Source of the DNA: Bacillus sp. JCM 19034
Lineage (GTDB): Bacteria > Bacillota > Bacilli > Bacillales > Bacillaceae_D
Reading direction: 5' to 3'
DNA: 64,000 bases
Assembly: GCF_001310635.1 (NCBI RefSeq)
Contig: NZ_BAXR01000005.1
Location: forward strand, 124,001-188,000
Under the pieces are notes generated by a model. That model was not told the DNA's origin. It did no database searches and saw nothing but the letters and a program-made list of their open reading frames with translations. Below are positions 30,419 to 40,777 of the stretch, piece by piece. How positions within the stretch are numbered: the first letter of the stretch is position 1; every line of letters begins with the position of its first letter. The position numbers were made by a program, and so were the translations under genes.

Positions 30419-30432
30419 ATAAAACGCTTACA
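30419..30432. promoter_or_regulatory. Operator box before the lacI-type gene
   Basis: Minus strand TGTAAGCGTTTTAT, 49 bases upstream of the regulator start. Ten of the first eleven positions fit the LacI-family/cre pattern. Suggests autoregulation or catabolite control. Confidence 0.4.
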
Positions 30433-30647
30433 AAATAGTATATACGTTTTACATTCCATTAAAATTTCTTCTTTGCTGCAATACTAGACTTATCGTTGAC
30501 TTAACATTAGCTAAGCACCACACTTTTGTCAATTATTAATTATGAGCGAAATTGCTAGCCTTAGTACAAATTTAAAGAATTTAATTACTATCCTCCTATT
30601 CAATTTTATGTTAATATATACCTAATATGGAAAAAGGGGATAAAACC

Positions 30648-30857
30648 ATGCCAGATCCTTATACTACTAATAGTCGGAAGACCGTGTTATTACTCGCACT
30701 AGATTTTATCTTAATTGGCCTCTCACTTCTTTGCCTACTTTATCTTTTATCCATTTATGATACTATTTCTCACCCTGTACTATTCCTAATTACGTTTTTA
30801 ATTGTCACGTTAAATTCAACTTTTCGGATTATCTCCCTTTTGCGTTCTAACAAATAA
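30648..30857 (+). CDS. Small two-helix membrane protein
   Basis: 69 residues: short polar N-terminus, two hydrophobic helices (LLLALDFILIGLSLLCLLYLL and a second about residues 42-60) and a basic tail. Start chosen at 30648 because AAAAGGGG lies 7 bases before it; an in-frame ATG at 30627 overlaps that site. No family recognised. Lone plus-strand gene between two minus-strand units. Confidence 0.5.
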   Translation: MPDPYTTNSRKTVLLLALDFILIGLSLLCLLYLLSIYDTISHPVLFLITFLIVTLNSTFRIISLLRSNK

Positions 30858-30889
30858 AAAAGTACTGGCTGAAAACGACTAACCAGTAC
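30852..30889 (-). terminator. Terminator of the sigma/ABC exporter operon
   Basis: Arms GTACTGG (30862-30868) and CCAGTAC (30883-30889); minus-strand tail is T6ATTT (30861-30852). Overlaps the end of the small plus-strand gene. Confidence 0.7.
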
Positions 30890-30899
30890 ATCCAATCTA

Positions 30900-32039
30900 T
30901 CAATTATTTACTTGATGTTTATGAAACACACGATAAATGAGCCAAATAAAACAAACAGAAAGAATCGTATACAAGATTATTTGTAGAACAGGATACAAAA
31001 TCGGTTGACCAAACACGTTATAAGCATTAAATGTAGCAAACAACCTCTCTATTCGAATCGTCTCCATATAACTAAATGACGAAATATATTGTACCCACTG
31101 AATTTCCGAACCAAATTGATTTAACACGTAAGGAATTCCTAAAATCATCCCTGATAAAAAGAATGTAACAAAGGCATTTTTCGCTAATATCGAGACTAGC
31201 AGAACTAGGATTGCCAAAGCAATACTTCCGAAAAATTGAACACTTAACATCGCAGCATAAAATTGCCAAACCTCCCATGCAAACGGAGAACTTGAATAAT
31301 TCGAATATAAGTTATTCAAGCTTTGCATCGGTGCATTCCACCCTTGTAACCCACCGTATTTCATAAGCTGTATAATCAAATTAAAAGCATGTAATGTCAG
31401 AAATATAGTAACAATATAAGTGATTGCTGCCATGAGCTTAGCCGTTACCAATTTTCGTTTCCCGTTTTTCGTTGCAAAAATGAGACCTGTTGTTTTTTGC
31501 GTAAATTCATCTGCAAAGATTGGCGACAAGCCAATCAGCAATAATAGAGATAATAATATAACCGTAAAGAACGGCTCAATAAAATGAAACAAACCATGCC
31601 ACGCCTGCACAATATAAAAGCCATAGGAGCTCTCCACTTCTTCTAGCATCGCAAGTTCCTTTTTAGCTAACTTATAGTCATAGCTACCTATACTTAACTT
31701 ATCCAATTGTTCATTCAATTCATTCTGACGTTCAAGATTTTCTTGCAAATTCATTCCTGCAAGTGAAACTAAGAAATGAACGTGACCAGCTATTCTGTCC
31801 TCTTCTGTATAAGCAACTGATTCCCCTGCATCTGATGCTCTCATTTGCTCACGAACGAACAACTCCTTCTCTTCAGTCACCGGTCCGCCAAGCTCTTCAT
31901 ATAAGTCCTCATATACGTCACCTGTCATGACAAATTCAATAGGCATTCTCTCTGCATAAACGATAAGAGCAAGTACAAGTATAAACACAATATAAATACT
32001 TTTACGTGTAAATATTTTAAAGCATTCATGCTTATACAT
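30900..32039 (-). CDS. ABC-2 type transporter permease
   Basis: 379 residues. One N-terminal helix, an extracytoplasmic region of about 130 residues with charged helices (EEKELFVREQMRASD), then five membrane helices, the ABC-2 plan. Overlaps the ATPase gene by 8 bases. Partner of that ATPase; the cargo is unknown, and bacteriocin/antibiotic-type export or envelope stress response would be typical for a sigma-linked pair. Confidence 0.8.
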   Translation of the reverse strand: MYKHECFKIFTRKSIYIVFILVLALIVYAERMPIEFVMTGDVYEDLYEELGGPVTEEKELFVREQMRASDAGESVAYTEEDRIAGHVHFLVSLAGMNLQENLERQNELNEQLDKLSIGSYDYKLAKKELAMLEEVESSYGFYIVQAWHGLFHFIEPFFTVILLSLLLLIGLSPIFADEFTQKTTGLIFATKNGKRKLVTAKLMAAITYIVTIFLTLHAFNLIIQLMKYGGLQGWNAPMQSLNNLYSNYSSSPFAWEVWQFYAAMLSVQFFGSIALAILVLLVSILAKNAFVTFFLSGMILGIPYVLNQFGSEIQWVQYISSFSYMETIRIERLFATFNAYNVFGQPILYPVLQIILYTILSVCFIWLIYRVFHKHQVNN

Positions 32040-32910
32040 CCTCTAATCCCTCCTCATAGAAATGATACAAATAAACATCTTCTAACGTAGGAGGGATCTC
32101 CTCTGCATATGGATACGGCTGTTGATCACTAATCACCCGAACTTCAATTTTATGCTCTTTTCGTTGAATATTTCCGACCTTATAGAGCCTTTGCACGTTG
32201 TCTAGTTCGTCTTGGTCTATGAGCACTTTCCATACCTTTCCTTCCATTCCGACTAATAAACGATCGAGATTACTTTTCTCCTTTAGCTTTCCTTTCTCCA
32301 TAATAAATACTTCTTTTGCGATAGACTCAATATCAGAAACGATATGAGTTGATAATAGTACGATTCGTTCATCGGAAATGTCTGACAATAAATTTCGAAA
32401 TCGAATACGCTCTTTCGGATCAAGCCCTGCCGTAGGCTCATCGACGACTAAAATTAGCGGATCATTTAGCATCGCTTGGGCAATCCCGAGACGTCGTTTC
32501 ATCCCACCAGAAAACGTCTTTATCTTCTTTTTCCGACTATCCTCTAAATGAACGAGCTTTAATACTTCTGATACTTTCTCTTTTGTCTGCTGATTATCGA
32601 GTCCTTTTAAGCTAGCAAAATAGTTTAAGAATCTTTCTGCCGTAAAATGTGTATACAACCCAAATTCCTGCGGCAAATAGCCTAATACATCACGGTATTT
32701 TTCATCCAACAATGAAATATCCGTTCCATTTAATAAAATTCGGCCAGAGGTTGGCTTTAAAACATCTGCAATCATTCTCATAAGCGTTGTCTTTCCGGAT
32801 CCATTGGGACCTAACAACGCATACACTCCTTCTGTTAGTTCTGCCGAAAAGGACTCCACGGCCCATGTATCCTTATACTTCTTCTCCACTTTATCAATAA
32901 CTAATTCCAC
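32032..32910 (-). CDS. ABC transporter ATP-binding protein
   Basis: 292 residues. Walker A LLGPNGSGKTTLMR, Q-loop YLPQEFGLY, signature FSGGMKRRLGIAQAM, Walker B LILVVDEPTAGLDP and switch LLSTHIV are all present, so active. BcrA/CcmA-like exporter subfamily with a C-terminal extension of about 80 residues. GTG start behind GGAGG; overlaps both neighbours. Confidence 0.9.
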   Translation of the reverse strand: MELVIDKVEKKYKDTWAVESFSAELTEGVYALLGPNGSGKTTLMRMIADVLKPTSGRILLNGTDISLLDEKYRDVLGYLPQEFGLYTHFTAERFLNYFASLKGLDNQQTKEKVSEVLKLVHLEDSRKKKIKTFSGGMKRRLGIAQAMLNDPLILVVDEPTAGLDPKERIRFRNLLSDISDERIVLLSTHIVSDIESIAKEVFIMEKGKLKEKSNLDRLLVGMEGKVWKVLIDQDELDNVQRLYKVGNIQRKEHKIEVRVISDQQPYPYAEEIPPTLEDVYLYHFYEEGLEDV

Positions 32911-33694
32911 TTGTTCCTACCTCCTCAAAAGATGAAAACTTTCTTGCCATCCGCTTTAGCTGTAATAAGCAAAGAGCTAACCCTACCAATAGTAAGACAA
33001 CATGAAGAGCGACGTTTAAATGAACCAAAGCCTCTGCCCATCTATGTTGAGAGAGTAAAAACGTGCTAAATAAGACCCACAAACCGGTAAATAAGGAGCT
33101 AAACACAACTCCACGGAAATGAATGCTAAGGAATAAAGCACTCGCTACAAACCATGTGAAAGGTGTCATCCAAATTAACGAAACCTCCCAAAGAGAATAA
33201 TGGGAAAGATTCGGCATCAATAAAACTGTCAATACACCAATTAATACGATATTGTAAATAGAGATAATCAAAAGTTTTGAGAGTACCACTTCATAGACAG
33301 AATGCTTACAAGCCATCTCCATCTCAAGCATCCCTTTATCTCTACCACGAAACACTTCCAATAATCCAAGTGCAAAAGGCAACGGGGCAAATAGAACTAA
33401 TATGAAGAGTGGATTTGCTACACTCACGTTCGCTATATAATAACCAGTCAAGAGTAATAAACAACTTACTATCCAAAATCCTTTATGAATAAAAGTAAAA
33501 TCCTTGCTCACTCGTATTACTAATTCTCTCAGCCGCTCTTTTGTCGATATTATTTCTTTTTCCCGATTAGGAACATACTGTCTCAATGAATCAACAGTTG
33601 ACTCTATCAGGTCATCATCTGGAAATTTAACGATATAACAATCTAATTCGTCTTCTATTGTCTCAAACTCATGTATAGTTTCGTTTTTCTTCAT
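32894..33694 (-). CDS. Membrane protein following the sigma factor, possible anti-sigma factor
   Basis: 266 residues: a soluble N-terminus of about 85 residues with many acidic residues and ESTVDSLRQYVPNR, then six hydrophobic helices. It overlaps the end of the ECF sigma gene, the usual place for an anti-sigma factor, and precedes the ABC ATPase. The polytopic part also looks like an ABC-2 helper. Start at 33694 (MKKNETIHEF) is 8 bases behind GGAGG. Function inferred from position only. Confidence 0.55.
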   Translation of the reverse strand: MKKNETIHEFETIEDELDCYIVKFPDDDLIESTVDSLRQYVPNREKEIISTKERLRELVIRVSKDFTFIHKGFWIVSCLLLLTGYYIANVSVANPLFILVLFAPLPFALGLLEVFRGRDKGMLEMEMACKHSVYEVVLSKLLIISIYNIVLIGVLTVLLMPNLSHYSLWEVSLIWMTPFTWFVASALFLSIHFRGVVFSSLFTGLWVLFSTFLLSQHRWAEALVHLNVALHVVLLLVGLALCLLQLKRMARKFSSFEEVGTSGISY

Positions 33695-34238
33695 CTTCAT
33701 CGCCTCCTTTGAGCCATTTCTTTAACTTCACTACTCCTTGCTTCACTCTCGATTTCACCGTATCTTCGTTACTATTCGTCACATCAGAAATTTCCTTTAT
33801 CTTTAACTCGTGATAAAACCGTAAAATGATCGCCTCGCGTTGATAAGTAGGTAGTTGAGAAATAGCTTCCTTTACTCGTTCACTATCTGCTTTCTTACTA
33901 ATCAGATCACTAACCGATTCATTCTCATCCGGTAACTGATTTGCAAGCTCTTCTTCTCCTACCTTTTTCTTATAAGCACTGCTACGGTAATAGTCACGAC
34001 AATGGTTAACGGCAATTTTTAGTAACCAATGCTTGAACTCTCCACTTCCATGAAAGCGATTGATTGATTTCATCATTTTTATAAATACTTCTTGCGTCAT
34101 ATCATACGCGAGATGGTAGTCACCTATTTTTCGATAGATGTACGAAAAAATAAACTTATAATACCTTTTCACTAACACTTCCATCGCTGCTTGACTACCA
34201 TTATGAATTTCATCAATTAATTCTAAATCTGTTGGCAT
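33669..34238 (-). CDS. ECF RNA polymerase sigma factor
   Basis: 189 residues. Region 2 spans about 20-85 (YYKFIFSYIYRKIGDYHLAY, DMTQEVFIKMMKSINRF) and region 4 about 125-180 (LPTYQREAIILRFYHELKIK, NEDTVKSRVKQGVVKLKKWL). Start at 34238 with AGAGGTGG before it; the earlier in-frame start at 34262 lacks a site. First gene of a four-gene unit with a membrane protein and an ABC-2 exporter, like the sigY-yxl arrangement of B. subtilis. Autoregulation is probable. Confidence 0.88.
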   Translation of the reverse strand: MPTDLELIDEIHNGSQAAMEVLVKRYYKFIFSYIYRKIGDYHLAYDMTQEVFIKMMKSINRFHGSGEFKHWLLKIAVNHCRDYYRSSAYKKKVGEEELANQLPDENESVSDLISKKADSERVKEAISQLPTYQREAIILRFYHELKIKEISDVTNSNEDTVKSRVKQGVVKLKKWLKGGDEDEEKRNYT

Positions 34239-34297
34239 TCTCTCACCACCTCTACTGATCATAACGAAACTGCTGATAAAAAGGGTTTAAAAAACAC

Positions 34298-34343
34298 TAA
34301 AAAAATTAGAGTATATCAAAAAAACCTTTTGATATACTCTAAT
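34298..34343 (-). terminator. Terminator of the GH43 gene, 17-bp perfect stem
   Basis: Arms 34305-34321 and 34327-34343 pair perfectly over 17 bases with loop AAACC; minus-strand tail T7 (34305-34298 region). Lies 68 bases after the GH43 stop and before the sigma gene. Confidence 0.85.
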
Positions 34344-34410
34344 ATTGGAAATTCAAGTGTTTCATTATGTTTTTTTCTTTACGTACTAAGAAAAGACGCT
34401 TTCTTTTTTT

Positions 34411-35922
34411 TTATTCCGCTTTTTCATAACAAAAATAATCAACATCTACAAATCCACCAACCTGCTCCGTTGGGTAATTAAAAATTCCTACACGATAACC
34501 CATAAAATGATCTAACGTATATTTCATTTTTAATGGTTCTCCGATTGACAACCACTCTTGACCGTCTTCTGAATAGAAGAATGTTGCTATGTCTCGGCTA
34601 TCGGTAAAATCAAAAGCAATTTTTAAATAAACCGTATCCTTTTCATATGGTATTTTCCCTAGTAGCTTGTCACTTCCGTCACCTTGATTGACGCACATAA
34701 CAACTTGATAGTCACCGCCTTCTAGTCGCTGTACTCCTACTGTACCAAAATGACTTTGCAAAGCGATCATCCCGCGTGATCTCCAGCTTTCATATTTCTT
34801 AGCTCAATTTTAGTTGAAGCTTCACAAGTAGGACCTCTGTTCGCTGGGTTAACGTATTTCGTGCTTGTAATATACGATCAGCAAGATGACAAGTTTCCAG
34901 CCTTAAATAGCCAGGGCGTTTCGTAACAGACCATTTTTCGTTGTCAGGATTATGATTCCATTGCCAATTTAGCGGAAGTTTATTTTGCACGTAATCAAAA
35001 TCATCGCTTATAACTAGTGATTTTTTTGTAGAGACCGCTGGTAAATCAACCTCGAACTGTTCTGGTGCCTTTCCATTCACTCCAATCATCGGCCAGTCCT
35101 CTTCCCAATTCACTGGTAGAACATATGGAATGCGCCCAACTGCATCATGATCTTGGAACAGCATCGCATACCATTCATTATTCGGTGTATCAAAAATCGC
35201 TCCTTGAGCAATACCTTTATTAAAGTAGCCCATATCATCATCAAAAATAATGTGACGTTCATATTCTCCGAACAGTTCCTTTGAACGATAAGCAATTTGT
35301 CGTCTTCGTTGATTGCCTCCAGTTGGCCATTCAATAAACAGCAAATAATAATAGCCATTCAATTTATAGGCGTGGCACCCTTCACAACGTAAGCCGATCC
35401 CTTCCTTCTCTGTTTCTAATAATAACTGGTTTACTCCATCACTCTTAACAGCCGTAACATCGTCGGTAAGCTCAGTAATTCGGATATCACCACAGCCATA
35501 AATCACGTAAACATGGCCATCATCAAATAATAAAGCTGGATCATGATAAATCCCTTCGATCACTGAACGTTCCCATGGGCCATTTTCAATATCATTAGTC
35601 TGATAAATATAAAATTGCTTCATATCATTACTAGAGAAACAAACATAAAATGTTCCATTGTGATATCGCAAGCTCGCAGCCAAGAACCTTGGCCATAAAT
35701 CCCTTTTCCATCTATTAATCGATGGGCATCATTATCCTCTAACGTATCAAATACATAACCAATAAGCTCCCAATCTGCTAAATTCGTTGATTTCATAATT
35801 GGACAACCAGGTACTGTGTGCATACTCGTACTAACCATATAATAACTTGAATCCACTCTTATCACATCAACGTCTGGAATATCCGCCCAATAAATAGGAT
35901 TTTTCACTATCGTTTTATCCAT
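34411..35922 (-). CDS. GH43 family glycosidase (three frameshifts)
   Basis: About 504 residues after repair. Five-bladed propeller catalytic domain (1-300): NPIYWADIPDVDVIRV gives the catalytic base Asp, GIYHDPALLFDDGHVYVIYG the pKa-modulating Asp, and LRCEGCHAYKLNGYYYLLF the general-acid Glu. The C-terminal beta-sandwich (about 320-504) ends GGFVDVDYFCYEKAE, the GH43 C2-type domain of beta-xylosidases and alpha-arabinofuranosidases. No signal peptide, so it acts on imported oligosaccharides. Frameshifts are single missing bases near 35680 (TGGGCT), 34800 and 34771-34773 (CCC). ATG behind AAAGGAG; monocistronic with a cre-like box upstream. Confidence 0.85.
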
Positions 35923-35949
35923 CTTCTTTTACTCCTTTTAAACGCAATA

Positions 35950-35963
35950 TGAAAACACTTTCA
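35950..35963. promoter_or_regulatory. cre-like site before the GH43 gene
   Basis: TGAAAACACTTTCA, differing from the ideal TGAAANCGNTTTCA at one central base (CA for CG). It lies 28 bases upstream of the GH43 start, in range for CcpA repression. Confidence 0.5.
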
Positions 35964-36054
35964 CGTATTACTATAGCAAATCTGCCCTGAAATATAAATA
36001 TAAAAATTAATTATTTTACAATTATATTACCCATTAAAAAACATAGAAAAAATT

Positions 36055-36094
36055 AAAAACTCCCACTATAGATCATGCAATTCCATAGTGAGAG
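36055..36094 (-). terminator. Terminator of the Lpl-PHP-sulfatase operon
   Basis: Arms 36060-36070 (CTCCCACTATA) and 36084-36094 (CATAGTGAGAG) pair with one wobble; minus-strand tail TTTTTAATTTTTT. Begins 6 bases past the sulfatase stop. Confidence 0.75.
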
Positions 36095-36099
36095 ATCAA

Positions 36100-37479
36100 T
36101 TATGATAGCTTGTCTAATACATGCTTTAAAGATCGAACAACCTCTTGCTGTTCATCGACTAAATTTACTTGTTCTTCTTGATCGTTGTAAATATCATATA
36201 GCTCCAATCCATGTTGACCATAATCAATTAATTTAAATTGCTGATTACGAATCATTTTCATATCATCCCATTGCCCATATTGAAACGGTTTATGCTGCAT
36301 TCCATCATTTCCTTTTAACAATGAGGTAATGGATTTTCCATCAAGATCCATATCGTCTGTCGGAATGCCTGCCATTTCAAGAATAGTCGGAAATAAATCA
36401 ACAAGCTCGACTAATTGTTGATTAATCGTCCCTTTTGTTGAAGATGCTGTCGGATCAACAATAATGAGAGGGACGCGAATTGCACTTTCGTACATGACAT
36501 TTTTTCTAAACAAACCATGATCTCCTAGCATTTCACCATGATCTGACGCAAAAATAATGATCGTATCTCGCTCTAATTCCTGCTCGTTTATACAATTGGT
36601 GATTTTTCCTACCCACTCATCCAACTGCGTAATCATTGCAGCATAATGTCGTTTCACTTCCTTCAGATCCATTGCAGTCATGTTAGAGCTATGTGCCTTT
36701 TGTCTATCCACTATCCAAGAAGGTTTCCCTTCTGCATTTTTTCTAATCGATGGGGGGAAATCATTATCTTGATAGGCGTCATAAAAGCGTTTTGAAGCAT
36801 CCCACGGGTCGTGTGGACTTACAAAATTCACACTACAAAACCAAGGCTTCTCATTTGTAGCCTCCTGTATGAACGAGCACGCTTTTCTACCAATGAATGC
36901 ATCAATCCGGTCTTCCTCTTCTAAAATTGAACATGCAACATTCCAAGGTGGCTGCTGTTCACGCTGCTGATAATGATTTACATACTTCTGTAACAAACCT
37001 TTCCCTTGCAAATAATGTTGATATGGTCCAGTTAATGGTTTTCCTGAATTATGATCGCTCGTACGGAATTTCGCCGAACTCATTTTCCCCTCTGTTTCAA
37101 ACGGGTCTGTATAACCAAAATGATAGTTAATCGGAGCATTCCCTTTTTCCCCATAATCAAGCTCTGATTTATGGAGCTCAAGCTTACCGATTCCTGCAAC
37201 CTGGTACCCCGCTTTACGTAACTCTTGCATATACGTGCGTTGCTCCAATGGATAGTGATGATCATTCGTTAAGACGTTACCCGATGTGGGTAAAGTCCAC
37301 TCATCATGCTGCTCGACTCGGTACACATGATGGACTGTTGCAGACCGCCTCTGTAAAAGTAACGCCTTGTTTGGCTAACTGATTAATATTAGGGGTATGC
37401 ACAGATGATTGTGCATACCAAGATAATCAGCCCGTAATTGATCAAATAAAATTAGTAAAATATTCGGTTGCCGCTTCAT
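36100..37479 (-). CDS. Type I sulfatase (three frameshifts near the N-terminus)
   Basis: About 460 residues after repair. Starts [20 protein letters not shown], giving the metal-binding Asp. CVPSR at 37327-37313 is the Cys-type formylglycine motif CxPxR, followed by MMSGLYPHR. Then [34 protein letters not shown] (second metal site) and a typical C-terminus. No signal peptide, so a cytoplasmic enzyme acting on imported sulfated sugars, unusual compared with the exported marine types. Three single-base losses lie near 37417, 37310 and 37280. Its ATG overlaps the PHP stop (TAATG). No formylglycine-generating enzyme is in the window. Confidence 0.85.
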
Positions 37480-38230
37480 TAAACACTCAAACTTTTCTTT
37501 AAAGTCTTTTTTACTAATCTTGCAGCTTTCACCTTTTCCTTCAAACACGGTGAAATGGTTATATCGTAAGCATTTCTCATTAGAACCGCTCTTAACTCAT
37601 CAATGGTAGCAGCTTTTTCTCTCAATTCATTATAGACACTTCCAAATTGAAGGTAATGATGCGTATCACTACCGGCAACAACCGGAAGCTGTAATTCATG
37701 AGCAAATATTGCTAACTGCATTCTCATTTTCAAGCCTTGGTGATATAAATCGGTTGCATTCAAGTCAAACGCATCTAATTGGGTTAGCACTTCTTTCTCC
37801 AAATGGGCTAACCCTTTAGCTTCTCTAAATGGATGTGCTCCAATTTTTAATAGGTTATATGGCCGTGTAAAGGATAATAAACGTTCAAAAGGAATAAATT
37901 CCTCCTTTGAACGGTATGGTACGAGGAAATCATTTACCTCTCGAATATCTTGTCGATTTCCAATGAGAAGTATATGGCCAACTTCTTTAATATCCACTTC
38001 CATTCCAGGAAATACTCTTACCCCGTCAACATTGTAATAATCATTCTCATAAGGAAAATGTCTATCTAATGTATCGTAAATTAATTCGAAATTGGTTGTA
38101 TTGAAATGTTCTGTTAATGCAAGGCATCTAACCCATTTTCCTTAGCATTTTCAATATGCTCCTTAAACCCATCTAACGTAAATTCCGCTTTTTTACTTAA
38201 CTTCGCATGTGTATGAAAATCTATTTTCAT
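37479..38230 (-). CDS. PHP domain phosphoesterase-like protein (one frameshift)
   Basis: About 250 residues. Metal-ligand motifs of the PHP family are present: DFHTHAKLS near the start, ALALTEHFN after repair, FPGMEVDI, IGAHPFREA and GSDTHHY. One base is missing near 38121-38125 (GATGCCTTG). Likely a cytoplasmic metal-dependent phosphoesterase or related hydrolase; substrate unknown. ATG behind AAAGAGGTG. It sits between the binding lipoprotein and the sulfatase in one operon, suggesting action on the imported sulfated or phosphorylated compound. Confidence 0.75.
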
Positions 38231-38251
38231 TGCTGTACACCTCTTTCCCCA

Positions 38252-39807
38252 TTATTGCCTTATAGCTTGATAATCTTCATACAGTTCATTCATTTCATCA
38301 ATGATGTCTTGTCCACCATTTTCTAGCCATTGATCAACAGCTAATTCAACATCTTCCAGCCCTCTTCTTCCGACAACAATTTCCGTTAACACTTGTTCAA
38401 ATTCTGAGTCGAGCTGAGCACCTATTTCCACATTTTTATCAGATACCAATCCCGGATTGTCATCTACCCAAAATATGTTTCATTCTCTTCATATTGCGCT
38501 GCTAACTCTTGTTCAAACTCTTCTCCTAACCACCAATAAGCCCGGTGCATGGGATTCCATGCTCGTAATATGTCTGTTCCTATTGACGCTGGTTCATGTT
38601 CGTCCCAAGCATCAAGCTGTTCAACTGTTCCATCCTCATGAACCGTATAATGGATATCCTCTATTCCGTGACGCGTAATTTCATAACCTTCTGTAATATT
38701 CCATTCATAAATAGCTAAAATACGGTGTGCTTTTTCAGCACTAACATTAGCGTTAATAACCTTTTTAAAGTAGCTTGGTCTTGTAGGAGTTGTTCTTTCG
38801 CCATCCGGACCAGCAGGCGGTGCCATGAACGTCAACGTAGCGTTTGGATCATGCTCCTTAATATCTTCCGCTTCTTTACGATGAACACTGTTTGGATTCA
38901 CATATTCAATTCCCGCAATCCCTTCACTCAAACGTTCATTTGCATCACGCCAATCACTATGTAACATAAAATCTTTATCTAACACATCTTCTTCATACGC
39001 TTTTCTCATAAAAGAAATATATTCTGTTAATTCTTCCAGTTGTGCTTGATATGGTATTAGCTGCCCATCTACTTCTTTCCATTCTCTAGCTAAACCAAAC
39101 GCTCCGCCACGCCACGCCGTTCCATCCTCAGAGAACAAGCCGAGTGACGAAAAGCCAATAGTATCTTGGCGCCCCGTTCCATTTGGATCTTGGTGTGCGA
39201 AAGCATGGGCAACTTCATAAAATTCATCGATTGTATCAGGAACGTCTAATCCAAGATTATCTAACCAGTCTTGTCGTATCGCGAGTACATTTCTCGTTTG
39301 CAAGCGGTATTCAGGTACTCCATAATAGCTTTCTGGTGGGTTTAAGACCTCCCATGCCCAGGTTGGAATTCCTTCCTCAAGCTCAGGATGGTATTGAAGT
39401 AATGGCTTCACATCATAATAGGCACCACGCTCAGCCCAATCAATGTACATTCGTGGATCATTGTAGCCAAAACGCCAAATATCAGGTAAATCACCACTAG
39501 CTGCAAGTGTACTTAAATACGTATCAAAGTCATCTCGATCATAGTATTGAATATCAAACGTGACGTTAAACTTCTCTTCAATATATTCGAAAATTGGGTT
39601 ATCTTCATATTGAATCGGGGAACCTGTCGTTAACATTGAAATCGTTAAATGTTCATCGAAATTAAACGGTTCAAAGTCATCACTCAATTCTGCTTCTAAC
39701 AATTCATCATTTTCATCTGTTTGCTTCTCTCCCTCACTACTTTCAGAGCATCCTATTACAACAAACAGTAACAGCATTACAATCAGTAACAATCGATATT
39801 TTTCCAT
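38252..39807 (-). CDS. LplA/LipO-type sugar-binding lipoprotein (one frameshift)
   Basis: About 518 residues. Signal with lipobox VVIGC (Cys20), acidic linker (SSEGEKQTDENDELLEAE), then a family 1 binding domain: LTISMLTTGSPIQY, GDLPDIWRFGYNDP, GVPEYRLQTRNVLAIRQDWL. The CCC at 38467-38469 (GGG in the gene) needs one more base; repair joins ETYFGVDDNPGLVSDKNVE and adds 65 C-terminal residues. Long LplA-like length matches its Lpl-type permeases. Confidence 0.85.
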
Positions 39808-39911
39808 TATTATTTCTCCCTCCTTTTATAACCGAAGACAAACCATCACTATACTCAACTATCACTAGCAAACGCCCCATCAACCAACCCCTTTCAAATC
39901 GAACAGTAAAT

Positions 39912-40777
39912 TTATTCCTTTACAGATCCTAATAAAAATCCTTTGTTAAAGTATTTTTGGAAAAAAGGAAAAACAATTATTAGAGGTGTAATCGTAATAA
40001 CGATGGCTGCCATTGGAACTGCCGGACTAAACAAGATGTCTGCTGTCTCCGTTCCTAATAAGTCTTCATCTTGAATAATTAAACGTCTTAGCATGACTTG
40101 TAGTGGCATAAGGCTTTGATCGTGCAAATATAAAATCGCTTCAAAATAAGAATTCCAATGAGCTACCATGTAAAAGATCGTAAATGTCGCAATTGCAGGT
40201 TTGGCTAAAGGTAAAGCAACAGCTAAAAGCAAGCGCCATTCCCCACATCCATCTATTCTTGCAGCATCCTCTAACTCTCTTGGAATATTTCCGAACAAAC
40301 CTCTCATAACAATTAGGTAAAATGGTGAAATTGCACCTGTTAACCAAATTGCCCAATACGAATCCAAAAGCCCTAAACTATTAACAATTAAATAGAGTGG
40401 AATCATTCCACCGCTAAATAACATCGTAAATAGCACCATAAAATTAATAGTCGTCCGACCAGGCAACCATTTTTTGATAGACCATAGGCCATTAACGTCG
40501 TTAATAATACATTGATAAACGTCCCAACTACCGTAATGATGACAGCATTTTTAAATGCATTTAGAAATTCTACATTATTCATTAAATATAAATAGGCATC
40601 AAAAGTAATCTCACGTGGAATGATAAAAAATCCTCTTGTCACAAACTCACTGCGATCAGCAATGGAACTTCCATAAACATATAGCAACGGTAAGAGCACA
40701 GTCAGGGTAATGAGTGAAACGATTGTATAAACAATGATTTCAAATAATTTATCCTCAGTTAATTTCAGCTTTCTCAT
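39912..40777 (-). CDS. LplC-type carbohydrate ABC permease, importer IV (one frameshift)
   Basis: About 288 residues after repair. EAA loop LEDAARIDGCGEWRLLLAVALP near residue 190; tail FNKGFLLGSVKE is the LplC/YtcP ending. The T6 run at 40470-40475 lacks one base; repair reads YGLSKKWLPGRTTINF. Starts directly on the last base of lplB's stop region. Confidence 0.87.

Noticed and set aside
33669..35922. Programmed frameshifting in GH43 or other broken genes
   Set aside because: The sites lack slippery heptamers with downstream pseudoknots in common and occur in unrelated genes at different places.
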